Shown here: one piece after another, positions 8,835 through 18,218 of the stretch
How positions within the stretch are numbered: the first letter of the stretch is position 1
Layout of the letters: each line of letters opens with the position of its first letter
NCBI GenBank assembly: GCA_002305335.1
Contig: DBQR01000013.1
Span: 14,138 to 71,010 of the forward strand
Direction of reading: 5' to 3'
Source: Clostridiales bacterium UBA1389
GTDB taxonomy: Bacteria > Bacillota > Clostridia > Oscillospirales > CAG-382
Length of the DNA: 56,873 bases
Notes under the pieces: generated by a model
Database searches by the model: none
Told to the model about the DNA's origin: nothing
What the model saw: only the letters and a program-made list of their open reading frames with translations
Translations under genes and position numbers: made by a program

Positions 8835-10916
8835 ATGAACGGCAAGACATATTCGTTTATCGGCGGAAATTTATCCTATGGTATAACCGTAAGCCCGGAC
8901 AGGACAAAGGCTTTCTTTACGTCCCTTAAGGACACCGAAACCAACAGGTATTTTTTCAAGGGGGAAAGGGATATTTTCTTCCTTGTTGCGCTGAACAACG
9001 AAACCAAGAAGGAAACGATTGTAAGTTCCTCATCCGAATGGGAAAATATTTCGGTCGCAGGGACGAATGATGCCGGAAGCATTATGTTTTCCGACTCCCA
9101 AACCCTCCCCGGCGTTTCGGTGGTTATTACCCTCACCGGAGGGGAGTTTTTGTCGGTTGACACCCAGCTTATAAACACAGGCAATAAATATTCCCTTTAC
9201 AAATGCTCCCATCCCATGGTGCATTTCAACACAGGCAAAGACATATACTTTTTCTATCCCTACGGCAGCGGGGAAATCCAGAATTCCGAAACAATCGGGG
9301 AATGGCACAGCGAGCAGTCCTATCCCTCATACGGCGCTTCCATGCAGTATCTCTGCTTCTGGAACGACAAAACCAAAAGAGGGGTTTACTACGGCTGTCA
9401 TGACCCCTATCCCGCCTCCAAGAAACTCTGCACCCACCGGAAAAAGGAGGAAAACGTTTTTGCCCTAAACGCATGGCAGCTGCTTTCGGACATTACAGGC
9501 GGCTGTAATTCCCAGAAGCTTTGCGGTTCCCTTAAGCTTAAGGCTTTTGACGGTGACTGGTACGACGCCGCTTTGCTGTATAGGGATTTTGTGGAAACCC
9601 GGGCTAAATATTGTCCGGAATACGGCGACTACGGCAAAACCGACACCCCCGAATGGTTCAAGAATATCGACTGCTGGTTCAACCACCGGGTTACCGACGA
9701 CAAGCCATTTGCCGATAAAATCATCGCCAATTCCAGTATGTTCAAAAACAAGCCGGCAATCCATCTGTACTACTGGCATCAGGTTCCCTATGACAATGAC
9801 TACCCCCACTATTTCCCCATGAAACCCCAGGTGGAGGAGGAACTGAAAAAGCTCCATGAAGCGGGGATTAAGGTTATGCCCTACATCAACGGCAGGCTGT
9901 GGGACACCCGGGACAGGGGAACGGAGGACTACCAGTTTTCCTCCGTGGCAAAGCCCTGGGCGACCAAGGATATAAAAGGGGAGGTAATAACCGAAACCTA
10001 TGCCTCAAAGGAGGAGGACGGCTCTCCCGTAAAACTTGCGGTAATGTGCCCCGCTACCGCCCTCTGGCAGGACAAGGTGGCGGAAATAGTAAACAAACTG
10101 TTTGAAATCGGCTTTGACGGGGTTTATATCGACCAGATAGCGGCGGCGGAGGCAAAACCCTGCACCGACGAGAACCACAAGCACCCCGCCGGGGGGGGCG
10201 AATGGTGGTGCCGCGCCTATAACACCATGCTGGAACGGATTGCCCTGCGTAAGCCCGCCGACCGTATGCTTACCACCGAATGCACCGCAGACCCCTTTAT
10301 GGTTCATCTTGACGCCTATCTGACATGGATATGGATAAGGAACAATCAGGTTCCCGCCTTTACGGCGGTTTATTCCGATAAAATTTTAACCTTCGGCACC
10401 GACTTCAGGGGTCTTGGCAACCTGGATTTCCGCCTTGACGGCAACCTTGACGAAGGAGGTGTCCGGGTGTTTGCTTCCCAGTCCTTCCTGTACGGTATCC
10501 AGATGGGCTGGATAACCACCCAGCTGTTTGAAAAAATGCCCCATAAGGATTTCTTTATCCGCCTTGTAAACGCCAGGGATAATCTACGCATATACTTTGT
10601 CGGCGGAAAGGTGTTAAGACCTCCGGTGATAACCGACAACGGGGGAAAGATTGTCCTTACCAAATGCCGGGAGGCGGTAGGGGGTATCGTGGAATCCGCC
10701 TGCGTAAACGGTATGCTCTGGGAGGAAAAGCAAACCGGTAAAAAAGCCCTGCTGCTTGTCAACTCCGGGGACAAAACCGTCAAAGCAAAGATAAAATCCC
10801 TACTTCCCGACGGGGAATATAAATTAAACGGCGATATTAAGCGAAAGGTAAATATCAAAAACGGCGCTTTCAGTCTTACCATGCCGGCTCTGACATACTG
10901 CTATATAGAGGCTTAA
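8835..10916 (+). CDS. Putative TIM-barrel glycoside hydrolase, DUF6259-like
   Basis: This 693-residue cytoplasmic protein (no signal peptide) has an N-terminal beta-rich region of about 230 residues, a central (beta/alpha)-barrel-like part and a C-terminal beta domain. Barrel features include IHLYYWHQVPYDNDYPHY, AGIKVMPYINGRLWD, GFDGVYIDQIA (a likely catalytic Asp at a strand end) and MLTTECTADPF (a candidate acid/base Glu). The arrangement resembles DUF6259 proteins, which are distantly like alpha-glycosidase clans. The substrate is unknown. It lies 2 bp upstream of a GH2 beta-galactosidase and 20 bp after recD2, so a cytosolic role in oligosaccharide breakdown is inferred. Confidence 0.65.
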   Translation: MNGKTYSFIGGNLSYGITVSPDRTKAFFTSLKDTETNRYFFKGERDIFFLVALNNETKKETIVSSSSEWENISVAGTNDAGSIMFSDSQTLPGVSVVITLTGGEFLSVDTQLINTGNKYSLYKCSHPMVHFNTGKDIYFFYPYGSGEIQNSETIGEWHSEQSYPSYGASMQYLCFWNDKTKRGVYYGCHDPYPASKKLCTHRKKEENVFALNAWQLLSDITGGCNSQKLCGSLKLKAFDGDWYDAALLYRDFVETRAKYCPEYGDYGKTDTPEWFKNIDCWFNHRVTDDKPFADKIIANSSMFKNKPAIHLYYWHQVPYDNDYPHYFPMKPQVEEELKKLHEAGIKVMPYINGRLWDTRDRGTEDYQFSSVAKPWATKDIKGEVITETYASKEEDGSPVKLAVMCPATALWQDKVAEIVNKLFEIGFDGVYIDQIAAAEAKPCTDENHKHPAGGGEWWCRAYNTMLERIALRKPADRMLTTECTADPFMVHLDAYLTWIWIRNNQVPAFTAVYSDKILTFGTDFRGLGNLDFRLDGNLDEGGVRVFASQSFLYGIQMGWITTQLFEKMPHKDFFIRLVNARDNLRIYFVGGKVLRPPVITDNGGKIVLTKCREAVGGIVESACVNGMLWEEKQTGKKALLLVNSGDKTVKAKIKSLLPDGEYKLNGDIKRKVNIKNGAFSLTMPALTYCYIEA

Positions 10917-10917
10917 A

Positions 10918-13812
10918 ATGGATTTTTTGTTTCACAAGGACCCTAAAACCCTTCATGTAAACACCCTCCCCCCAAGGGCGTACTATATCCCCTACGAAAG
11001 CCCGGAAAAGGCCGTGGCAGGGAAGAGGGAAAACAGCGGTTACTTTCAGTCCCTTTGCGGGGAATGGGGGTTTGAGTGGTTTCCGTCGGAAAAGCAATTG
11101 CCGGACTTCCTTGATAATTCATACATCCCAAAAGAAAGTATAACCGTTCCCTCCTGCTGGCAGATGTATCTTGACCGGGGGTATGACATACCCCATTATA
11201 CCAATATCCGTTATCCCTTTCCGGTTAATCCCCCTTATATACCGGAGGAAAACCCCTGCGGGCTGTACTGCCGCAAATTTACGGTAATTCACCCGGATAA
11301 AAAGGTTTACCTTAATTTCGAGGGGGCGGATTCCTGCTTTTATCTATATATAAACAACAACTTTGTTTCATACAGTCAGGTTTCCCACTGTACAAGCGAG
11401 ATTGATATTACCCCCTATATAAAAGTCGGGGAAAACGACATAAAGGTACTGGTTTTCAAGTGGTGCGATGCTTCTTACCTTGAAGATCAGGACAAATTCC
11501 GCCTTTCGGGGATATTCAGGGAAATTTATATCCTTTACCGGGAGGAGGGGCATCTGACCGATATTTTTATCAAACCTACCCTATCGGAGGATTTTTCAAC
11601 CGGTAGAATTAATATTGAAACGGACGGCAGATACCGGACCCTATTATACTCCCCCGAAGGGGAGGAATTAAACTCCCCTGAAGTCAAAAGCCCTCTTTTA
11701 TGGAGCGACGAAACGCCTTATCTGTATAAACTTATAATAAAAAGCGGTAATGAATATATCCCCTTCGATGTGGGCTTCAGGGATATTGCGATTAAGGAAC
11801 GAACCGTGTTGATAAACGGCAGACCCGTTAAGGCCAAAGGGGTAAACCGCCATGATTCCCATCCCGTTAAGGGCTATGGGGTGGATACGGCGGATATGGA
11901 AAAAGACCTTTTCATAATGAAAGCCCATAATATAAATATGGTGCGCACCTCCCACTACCCCAACGACCCCCGGTTTTACGAACTGTGCGATAAATACGGA
12001 ATTTATGTCTGCGACGAGGCGGATATCGAAACCCACGGTATGCAGCTTTTCGGCAACTGGGATTATTTTACCGACAATCCCGAATACAAGGACGCCTACC
12101 TTGACCGGGCTGTCCGAATGCTGGAACGGGATAAAAACCACCCCTCGATTATCATGTGGTCGGTGGGGAACGAGTCGGGAATAGGCTGCAACCACAAAAC
12201 AATGTGCGAATATTTCGCAACCCGGGACGGCACCCGGCTTATCCATTCGGAGGACACCACCCGCCGCCTTTCCGTACACCTGAAGGACAATCCCGAAAAG
12301 GCAAACTGCCCCTATATCACCGTTGACAGCCGGATGTATCCTTCAACCCATGAGATAAAACACGACTACCTTGAAAACCCTGCCCTGACAAAGCCCTTTT
12401 TCCTTTGCGAATATTCCCATGCCATGGGGAACAGCCCCGGGGATTTGAAGGATTACTGGGATCTGATTTATAATTACGACTCCTTTTTCGGCGGCTGCGT
12501 CTGGGAATTCTGCGACCATGGGGTATATAAAGGTAAAAGCGAAAACGGGGCTATCTACGCCTACGGCGGGGATTTCGGGGATTTCCCCAACGACGGGGAA
12601 TTCTGCGTTGACGGTCTGGTTTACCCCCACCGCCGTCCCCATACCGGGCTTTTGGAATACAAGCAGGTTATAAAGCCCTTTTGGGCTGAACTTGCGGGTA
12701 ATACCCTGAAAGTGAAAAACCTCCGGTATTTTAAGGATTTTTCGGATGTCTGCCTTGAATGGGAAGTCACCGATTCCGGTAAAACCGTTAAACAGGGCAT
12801 TATCGATAATCTTAACATATCCCCCCGGGGAGAGGGGGAATACTTCCTTGACTTCGATAAAGCCGGTTTAAGCGGCAGGGCATATCTTAATGTATATTTG
12901 AAATCGAAAATCGGTCTGTCCTGGGCAAAGAAGGGTCATGAACTGGGCTTCGAGCAGTTTTTAATAGGCAGGGAAGAGGTTGAAAAAAGCTACACACCTT
13001 CCTGTTTTATCGAAACCCCCGATGTATATAAATGCGGCAATATCTCCGTTGACAAAAAAACCGGAATGCTTTGCCTTGATATGCTTGAATCCCCCGGTGA
13101 AATAACCCTCTGGCGGGCTCCCACCGACAATGACAGATATATCAAGGCGGAATGGTATAAAGCGGGTTATTACGACGCCAAAATGAGTATTTCTCCTTTG
13201 GGCTTTGAGGAAAACACTTTGATTTATGGCTTCAAACTGATTAACGGCGAAAGGGAAATACTTCAGGGCAGAATCACCTATACCCCCTATATGGAAGGGG
13301 TTATGGCAAGTTTTGATGTGTCAATAACCCCCGGCTTTCCCGAACTCCCCCGCTTCGGCCTTGAATTTAAAGTTAAACCCCAATTTGACAAGGCAACCTA
13401 TTTCGGTCTCGGCCCCTACGAAAGCTATACCGACAAGCGTCATTCCTGTAAAATGGGGTTATATAAAACCACTGCGGACGACAATTTCGAGCCCTATATA
13501 AAACCCCAGGAAAATATGGCGCACGCCGAAACGGATTTTATCGAAGTTTCAAACGGCATTGACAAATTTAGGTTTGAAAAGGTAAGCAAACCCTTTTCCT
13601 TCAACTTCAACCGTTACGGCTCCAAAGTGCTTACCAACACACTTCATAACCATGAGCTGATTAAGCAGGATTTCGTTTATCTGAACATCGACTGCCGACA
13701 GGCGGCTATCGGTTCCAACTCCTGCGGACCAAAGGCGAATGAAAAATACCGCTTTTTGGACGAAAACTTTAGCTTTTCCTTTTTAATTTCTGACATCGGA
13801 GATGGCATATGA
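10918..13812 (+). CDS. Beta-galactosidase, glycoside hydrolase family 2 (LacZ type)
   Basis: The 964-residue protein is a full-length LacZ-type GH2 enzyme without a signal peptide, so it acts on imported beta-galactosides. Domains in order are a sugar-binding jelly roll (about 40-215), an Ig-like domain, a TIM barrel starting near KGVNRHDSHPVKG, and a C-terminal Bgal_small_N domain (APTDNDRYIKAEWYKAG). The acid/base Glu is E419 in SVGNESGIG and the nucleophile is E498 in CEYSHAMGNSPG. It is cotranscribed with the DUF6259-like gene upstream and a hydroxyacid dehydrogenase downstream, whose ATG overlaps its stop. Confidence 0.95.
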   Translation: MDFLFHKDPKTLHVNTLPPRAYYIPYESPEKAVAGKRENSGYFQSLCGEWGFEWFPSEKQLPDFLDNSYIPKESITVPSCWQMYLDRGYDIPHYTNIRYPFPVNPPYIPEENPCGLYCRKFTVIHPDKKVYLNFEGADSCFYLYINNNFVSYSQVSHCTSEIDITPYIKVGENDIKVLVFKWCDASYLEDQDKFRLSGIFREIYILYREEGHLTDIFIKPTLSEDFSTGRINIETDGRYRTLLYSPEGEELNSPEVKSPLLWSDETPYLYKLIIKSGNEYIPFDVGFRDIAIKERTVLINGRPVKAKGVNRHDSHPVKGYGVDTADMEKDLFIMKAHNINMVRTSHYPNDPRFYELCDKYGIYVCDEADIETHGMQLFGNWDYFTDNPEYKDAYLDRAVRMLERDKNHPSIIMWSVGNESGIGCNHKTMCEYFATRDGTRLIHSEDTTRRLSVHLKDNPEKANCPYITVDSRMYPSTHEIKHDYLENPALTKPFFLCEYSHAMGNSPGDLKDYWDLIYNYDSFFGGCVWEFCDHGVYKGKSENGAIYAYGGDFGDFPNDGEFCVDGLVYPHRRPHTGLLEYKQVIKPFWAELAGNTLKVKNLRYFKDFSDVCLEWEVTDSGKTVKQGIIDNLNISPRGEGEYFLDFDKAGLSGRAYLNVYLKSKIGLSWAKKGHELGFEQFLIGREEVEKSYTPSCFIETPDVYKCGNISVDKKTGMLCLDMLESPGEITLWRAPTDNDRYIKAEWYKAGYYDAKMSISPLGFEENTLIYGFKLINGEREILQGRITYTPYMEGVMASFDVSITPGFPELPRFGLEFKVKPQFDKATYFGLGPYESYTDKRHSCKMGLYKTTADDNFEPYIKPQENMAHAETDFIEVSNGIDKFRFEKVSKPFSFNFNRYGSKVLTNTLHNHELIKQDFVYLNIDCRQAAIGSNSCGPKANEKYRFLDENFSFSFLISDIGDGI

Positions 13813-14756
13813 TAAAAATCGCAGTTCTTGACGGTGCCACTTTGGGGGAGGACCTTAACCTTTCCCCGCTTAATAATCTGGGCGAAGTCGTGATTTACAT
13901 ATCCACCCGTCCCGAAGAGGTTGCCGGAAGGCTTTCCGGTATTGACGTGGTGATGATAAACAAGGTCAAACTGAACGAAACCAACCTGCAGGACACAAAT
14001 ATCAAGCTTATCTGCATTGCCGCCACAGGATATGACAATGTGGACATTGAATACTGCCGGAAAAGGGGAATTGCCGTAACCAACGTGGTGGGTTATTCCA
14101 CCGACAGCGTTTGCCAGGTAACCCTTTCCATGGTGTTAAGCCTTGCCACCCGCCTTAACCAATACACCCGTTTTGTCCGGGAGGGGGATTACACCAAAAG
14201 CGGTCTTGCCAACCGGCTTGTCCCCCCCTACAACGAGCTTGCCGGCAAGATATGGGGAATTGTGGGACTCGGCAATATCGGCGGAAAGGTGGCGTCGGTG
14301 GCATCCGCCATGGGTTGCAAAGTGGTGGCATACACCCGGACACCCAAAGAGGGTTATGAATGTACCGACATTGATACCCTTTGTGAAATTTCAGATATTA
14401 TAACCCTCCACACCCCCCTGAATGACGGCACAAGGCAATTGATTGACGATAACCGCCTTTCAAGAATGAAAAAAACGGCAATTTTAGTCAATGTCGCCCG
14501 GGGAAATGTTACCGACGAAAAGGCGGTGGCGGAGGCTTTGTTAAGAGGTCAAATCGGGGGTTTCGGCTGCGACGTTTATTCAACCGAACCCTTCGACCAG
14601 AACCACCCCTATAATAAAATTCTTCACCTTGACAACGTCTGTCTTGCCCCCCATATGGCTTGGGGTTCGGTGGAGGCGAGAAACCGGCTGCTTTTCGAAA
14701 TGATGGAAAACATAAAGGCATTTTATGCAGGCCAAAGGCGCAACCGGATTGATTGA
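13809..14756 (+). CDS. D-isomer-specific 2-hydroxyacid dehydrogenase
   Basis: An NAD(P)-dependent dehydrogenase of the glycerate/hydroxypyruvate reductase type, 315 residues. The nucleotide-binding GLGNIG motif is at 153-158. The catalytic triad is R231 (VNVARGNVTDE), E260 (DVYSTEPF) and H282 (APHMAWGS). The substrate cannot be fixed from sequence. Glycerate or another sugar-derived 2-keto acid is plausible given the two upstream glycosidase-like genes. Its ATG overlaps the beta-galactosidase stop by 4 nt and has a GGAG ribosome site. The operon ends here at a strong terminator. Confidence 0.9.
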   Translation: MIKIAVLDGATLGEDLNLSPLNNLGEVVIYISTRPEEVAGRLSGIDVVMINKVKLNETNLQDTNIKLICIAATGYDNVDIEYCRKRGIAVTNVVGYSTDSVCQVTLSMVLSLATRLNQYTRFVREGDYTKSGLANRLVPPYNELAGKIWGIVGLGNIGGKVASVASAMGCKVVAYTRTPKEGYECTDIDTLCEISDIITLHTPLNDGTRQLIDDNRLSRMKKTAILVNVARGNVTDEKAVAEALLRGQIGGFGCDVYSTEPFDQNHPYNKILHLDNVCLAPHMAWGSVEARNRLLFEMMENIKAFYAGQRRNRID

Positions 14757-14788
14757 TATAAGTTAATCGGAAAACACCGGCTATAAGT

Positions 14789-14815
14789 AAAAAACGCCGC
14801 AAAACGGCGTTTTTT
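14789..14815 (+). terminator. Intrinsic terminator after the glycosidase operon
   Basis: ACGCCG (14794-14799) pairs with CGGCGT (14805-14810) around a CAAAA loop, with a run of A before and a run of T after. The A and T tracts extend the stem, so the element can stop transcription from either side. Confidence 0.85.
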
Positions 14816-14847
14816 AATGTAAAAAGCAGAGGCAGGAAGGCGGGTGG

Positions 14848-14905
14848 AAAAAAGCCTTCCCCTTGAGGGGAAGGGGGACCGCCGAAGGTGGGGGATGAGT
14901 GGTAG
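14848..14905 (+). repeat. Dispersed palindromic repeat, copy A (variant)
   Basis: The block consists of a hairpin (CTTCCCC-TTGA-GGGGAAG) followed by a second, variant part with ACC...GGT pairing and then GGGGATGAGTGG. The first hairpin and the final GGATGAG match copies at 31346, 45077 and 54649. The middle differs from the GTCAGCC-GCA-GGCTGAC hairpin of the other three. It sits between convergent genes, in the orientation of the upstream plus-strand operon. Confidence 0.7.
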
Positions 14906-14927
14906 ATAAAGAAAGATGGGGAGAAAA

Positions 14928-14948
14928 ATCCGCCCTTACGGGGCGGAT
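14928..14948 (-). terminator. Intrinsic terminator after the M29 aminopeptidase gene
   Basis: ATCCGCCC (14928-14935) pairs with GGGCGGAT (14941-14948). Read on the minus strand the hairpin is followed by a T run (TTTTTCTCC), 49 nt past the aminopeptidase stop, which makes it the end of the yqeG-ligA-aminopeptidase operon. Confidence 0.75.
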
Positions 14949-14996
14949 GAATAATTTTTAGTGATGAAATCAGCCTGGCGACGGTATAATCTAATA

Positions 14997-16223
14997 CTAA
15001 AACGCCCAGGTGCCGTCCTTGAATATCTCAAAGGCAACACCGTCTTTATAGCCAACTATCGAAAGGTCATCGGAGCCTACCATAAAGTCAACGTGAATCA
15101 TGGAATCGTTAAGCCCTTTCTCTCTGAGCTGGGCTTCGGTAAGGTTTTCAAAGCCCTCCACCGTGTCGGAATAGCCCTTTCCGAAGGCGATATGGCAGGA
15201 GGCGTTTTCGTCAAACAAAGTTTCGTAAAACAGAATCCCCGACTTATTTACCCCCGATTCCTTGGGAACCAGCGCCACTTCCCCTAAATATGCCGCCCCT
15301 TCGTCCATGGAAAGCATCTTGTCAAGGAGTTCGCCGTTCTTTTCCGCCTTCCAGCTTGTTGCCTTGCCGTCCTTAAAGATAAACTCGAAGTTTTCGATAA
15401 GCACCCCGTTATAAGACAAGGGCTTTGTTGAAACCAACCGTCCTTCGGCAACACCCTTCTTTGGGGCGGTAAAAACCTCCTCGGTGGGCATGTTGGGGTT
15501 ATAGGAAACCCCGCTTAAGGAGGTGTCGTCCCCGCCGCTCCATTTGGATTCGGGCATAAGCCCCACCCTGAAATCGGTGCCGTTGGAGGATTTGTACTCA
15601 AGATAATCAAAGCGTTTTGAGGTTAAAAATTCCTTCCTCTGCTTGAACTTCCGGTTATGTTCCCGCCAGGCGCCGACGGCATCGTTGGCGGGAGTCAGAT
15701 GGCAGGTGGTGAAAATGGCTTCCCACAGCTTTTTGACCGCCACATTTACCCGGTCGTCGGGGAACACCTTTTTTGCCCACTTGGGGGAGGGTACTGCGGC
15801 TATGGTCCACTGGTATTTGTTATCCATTGCCTCCCGGTAGGGCTTTATTATGGGGTATATGGCCTGCCTTGACTTTGCCATTTTCTCATAGTTTATCCCC
15901 TTCAACCCGTCGGGGTCGTCGGACAGAATGTGAATGCAGGCAGGGAGTTTTTCAAGTTGATACTTCAGCTTTTCTTCCTTCCACTTGGGGAATTTGGAAA
16001 GCTGTTTCAAAGTCATTTTTTTATAGTTCAGCCTTGTTACGGGCTGATATGACCACTGCACCTCCACCTGCTTTGCCCCCGCCTTGTAGGCTTCCTCAAC
16101 CACAAGGGTTATGAATTCGTACTGGTCGGCGGAGCCGTAAACAAACACCTCCTGCCCCTTTTGAACGTTTGCGCCGACTTTAACGATAAGTTCGGCATAT
16201 TTTTTTTGAAGCTTCTTTGTCAT
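14997..16223 (-). CDS. M29-family aminopeptidase (AmpS/PepS-like)
   Basis: A 408-residue cytosolic metallo-aminopeptidase that removes N-terminal residues from peptides. The M29 metal-binding region is visible in order: NMPTEEVFTAP (Glu ligand), GAAYLGEVALV (Glu), NASCHIAFGKGY (His), and MIHVDFMVGSDDL (His and Asp). Length is normal for the family. The ATG overlaps the ligA stop by 4 nt, and its ribosome site (AAAGGAGA) lies within the end of ligA, so translation is coupled. It is the last gene of its operon. Confidence 0.92.
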   Translation of the reverse strand: MTKKLQKKYAELIVKVGANVQKGQEVFVYGSADQYEFITLVVEEAYKAGAKQVEVQWSYQPVTRLNYKKMTLKQLSKFPKWKEEKLKYQLEKLPACIHILSDDPDGLKGINYEKMAKSRQAIYPIIKPYREAMDNKYQWTIAAVPSPKWAKKVFPDDRVNVAVKKLWEAIFTTCHLTPANDAVGAWREHNRKFKQRKEFLTSKRFDYLEYKSSNGTDFRVGLMPESKWSGGDDTSLSGVSYNPNMPTEEVFTAPKKGVAEGRLVSTKPLSYNGVLIENFEFIFKDGKATSWKAEKNGELLDKMLSMDEGAAYLGEVALVPKESGVNKSGILFYETLFDENASCHIAFGKGYSDTVEGFENLTEAQLREKGLNDSMIHVDFMVGSDDLSIVGYKDGVAFEIFKDGTWAF

Positions 16224-18211
16224 TGTATTTCTCCTTTTATCATTTTAAGGAATTCGCTTTCGTCTATGATTTTAACTCCCAAGGCCTTTGCCTTGTCCAG
16301 CTTGCTGCCGGCATCGGTACCGCAAACCAGCAGGGAGGTTTTCTTTGAAACGGAGGATGCGGCCTTCCCCCCGTTTTTTTCGATTATTTCCTCCGCCTCA
16401 TCCCTTGACAGGGATTCCAGTTTCCCGGTAACCACCACCGTCATCCCCTCAAAGGCAGACCCCTTTTCCTCCACCGGTTCGGTCATATTAACCCCGTTTT
16501 CCTTAAGCCGGCTTATGAGCGCCGAATTATTGGCAGAGGAAAAGAAATTTATTATTGCTTCCGCCGTTTCGGGACCTATATCGGGAACCGCTTCCAGCTC
16601 CTCCCGGGTAGCCTTCATAAAACTATCCATGGTCAAAAACCGTTTGGCAAGGGTTTTGGCGGCCTTTTCCCCCACATGGCGGATACCGAGGGCGAAAATC
16701 AGCCTGGAAAGGGGACGGGATTTGGACTTTTCGGCAGCGGTTATGATATTTTCCGCCGACTTTTCCCCCATGCCGGAAAGGGAGGCGATTTTTGCTTTGT
16801 CAAGCTTGTAGATATCCGCCACCGACTTGATAAAACCTTCTTCGATAAACCTTTCGGCGGTGGATTCCCCCAGGGTTTCGATATCCATTGCCCCCCTTGA
16901 CACGAAATGAATCACGTTCCTTAAAAGCTGGGCGGGGCAGGAGGAGTTGGTGCATCTGGCGGCGGCTTCCCCTTCCTCCCGTATAACCTTTCCGCCACAG
17001 GAGGGGCAGGTAGCGGGCATTACAAAGGGGATTGTTCCTTCGGGGCGTTCTTCTCTCACCACCGACACGATTTCGGGGATAATGTCCCCGGCTTTTCTTA
17101 TTATTACGGTGTCGCCCGTGCGTATATCCTTTTCGGTTATATAGTCAATATTGTGAAGGGTGGCCGCCGACACCACCGACCCCGATACCGCCGCAGGTTT
17201 CAACAGGGCTTTCGGGGTAAGCACCCCCGTCCTTCCCACCTGAACGGTTATATCCAATACTTTTGTCTTTACGCTTTCGGGGGGATACTTAAAGGCCACC
17301 GCCCATCTGGGGACAGCCCCCACCTCCCCCATTCTTTCCCGGTAGGACAGATTGTTTACCTTAACCACGGCGCCGTCGATGTCGAAGGGGAGGTTTTGCC
17401 GCTTTTCGCCTATTTCCTTTATTTTAGCTTCGATTTCCTCATAGGTTTTACAAACCGTAAATCCGGGGGAAACGGTAAAACCCGAATTTTTTAAAAATTC
17501 AAGGCATTCCCCGTGGGTAGGAGGAACAGGTGTATCGCAAAGCTGAATATTGAAAACGAAAATTTCCAGCTTCCTTTCGGCGCACAGCCTTGAATCCAGC
17601 TGACGCAGCGACCCCGCCGCCGCGTTTCTCGGATTGGCAAAGGGGGCAAGCCCCTCCTCCTCCCGCTTTTCGTTTAATCGGGCGAAGATTTTTTTGGGCA
17701 TATAGACTTCTCCCCTTACGATAAGGCGGGGAAGTTTCTGATTTATAACCAGGGGAACGGAACGGATAGTTTTAAGGTTCCGGGTGACATCCTCCCCCAC
17801 AAGGCCGTTTCCCCGGGTAGCCCCCCTGACGAATATCCCGTCGATATATTCAAGGGCAACCGAAAGGCCGTCGATTTTGCATTCAACCACAAAATCGGCG
17901 TCGGGAAACTGGGTCTTTACCCGTCTGTAAAAGTCGGCCACCCCTTCATAGTCGAACACGTCCGTAAGGCTTCCCAGCCTTACGGGATGGCTTACCTTTT
18001 CAAACTTTTCCGCCACATGGCCCCCCACCCTGAAGGTAGGGGAGTTGGGGGAGGCAAACCGGGGATATTCCTTTTCAAGGGTTTTCAGCCTTTCGAAAAG
18101 CCTGTCGTATTCGTAGTCGGAAATTTCCGGCGAATCCTCATCGTGATACTTTTTTGAATGATATTCGATAAGCCCTTCAAGCCGACGCATTTCCTGTATG
18201 ATTTTTTCCAT
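16220..18211 (-). CDS. ligA: NAD-dependent DNA ligase LigA
   Basis: LigA seals nicks in replication and repair using NAD+. The 663-residue protein shows the full domain order: Ia domain (EYHSKKYHDEDSPEISDYEYD), adenylation domain with the active lysine in CKIDGLSVALEY (about residue 112), OB fold, four-cysteine zinc finger (CPSCGGK and CTNSSCPAQLL), helix-hairpin-helix array (LSGMGEKSAENI, VPDIGPETAEAI) and a C-terminal BRCT domain (GMTVVVTGKLESLSRDEAE). I use ATG at 18211, 10 nt after AGGTG, rather than the TTG at 18217. It follows prmA directly. Confidence 0.97.
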   Translation of the reverse strand: MEKIIQEMRRLEGLIEYHSKKYHDEDSPEISDYEYDRLFERLKTLEKEYPRFASPNSPTFRVGGHVAEKFEKVSHPVRLGSLTDVFDYEGVADFYRRVKTQFPDADFVVECKIDGLSVALEYIDGIFVRGATRGNGLVGEDVTRNLKTIRSVPLVINQKLPRLIVRGEVYMPKKIFARLNEKREEEGLAPFANPRNAAAGSLRQLDSRLCAERKLEIFVFNIQLCDTPVPPTHGECLEFLKNSGFTVSPGFTVCKTYEEIEAKIKEIGEKRQNLPFDIDGAVVKVNNLSYRERMGEVGAVPRWAVAFKYPPESVKTKVLDITVQVGRTGVLTPKALLKPAAVSGSVVSAATLHNIDYITEKDIRTGDTVIIRKAGDIIPEIVSVVREERPEGTIPFVMPATCPSCGGKVIREEGEAAARCTNSSCPAQLLRNVIHFVSRGAMDIETLGESTAERFIEEGFIKSVADIYKLDKAKIASLSGMGEKSAENIITAAEKSKSRPLSRLIFALGIRHVGEKAAKTLAKRFLTMDSFMKATREELEAVPDIGPETAEAIINFFSSANNSALISRLKENGVNMTEPVEEKGSAFEGMTVVVTGKLESLSRDEAEEIIEKNGGKAASSVSKKTSLLVCGTDAGSKLDKAKALGVKIIDESEFLKMIKGEIQ

Positions 18212-18218
18212 GGTCAAA

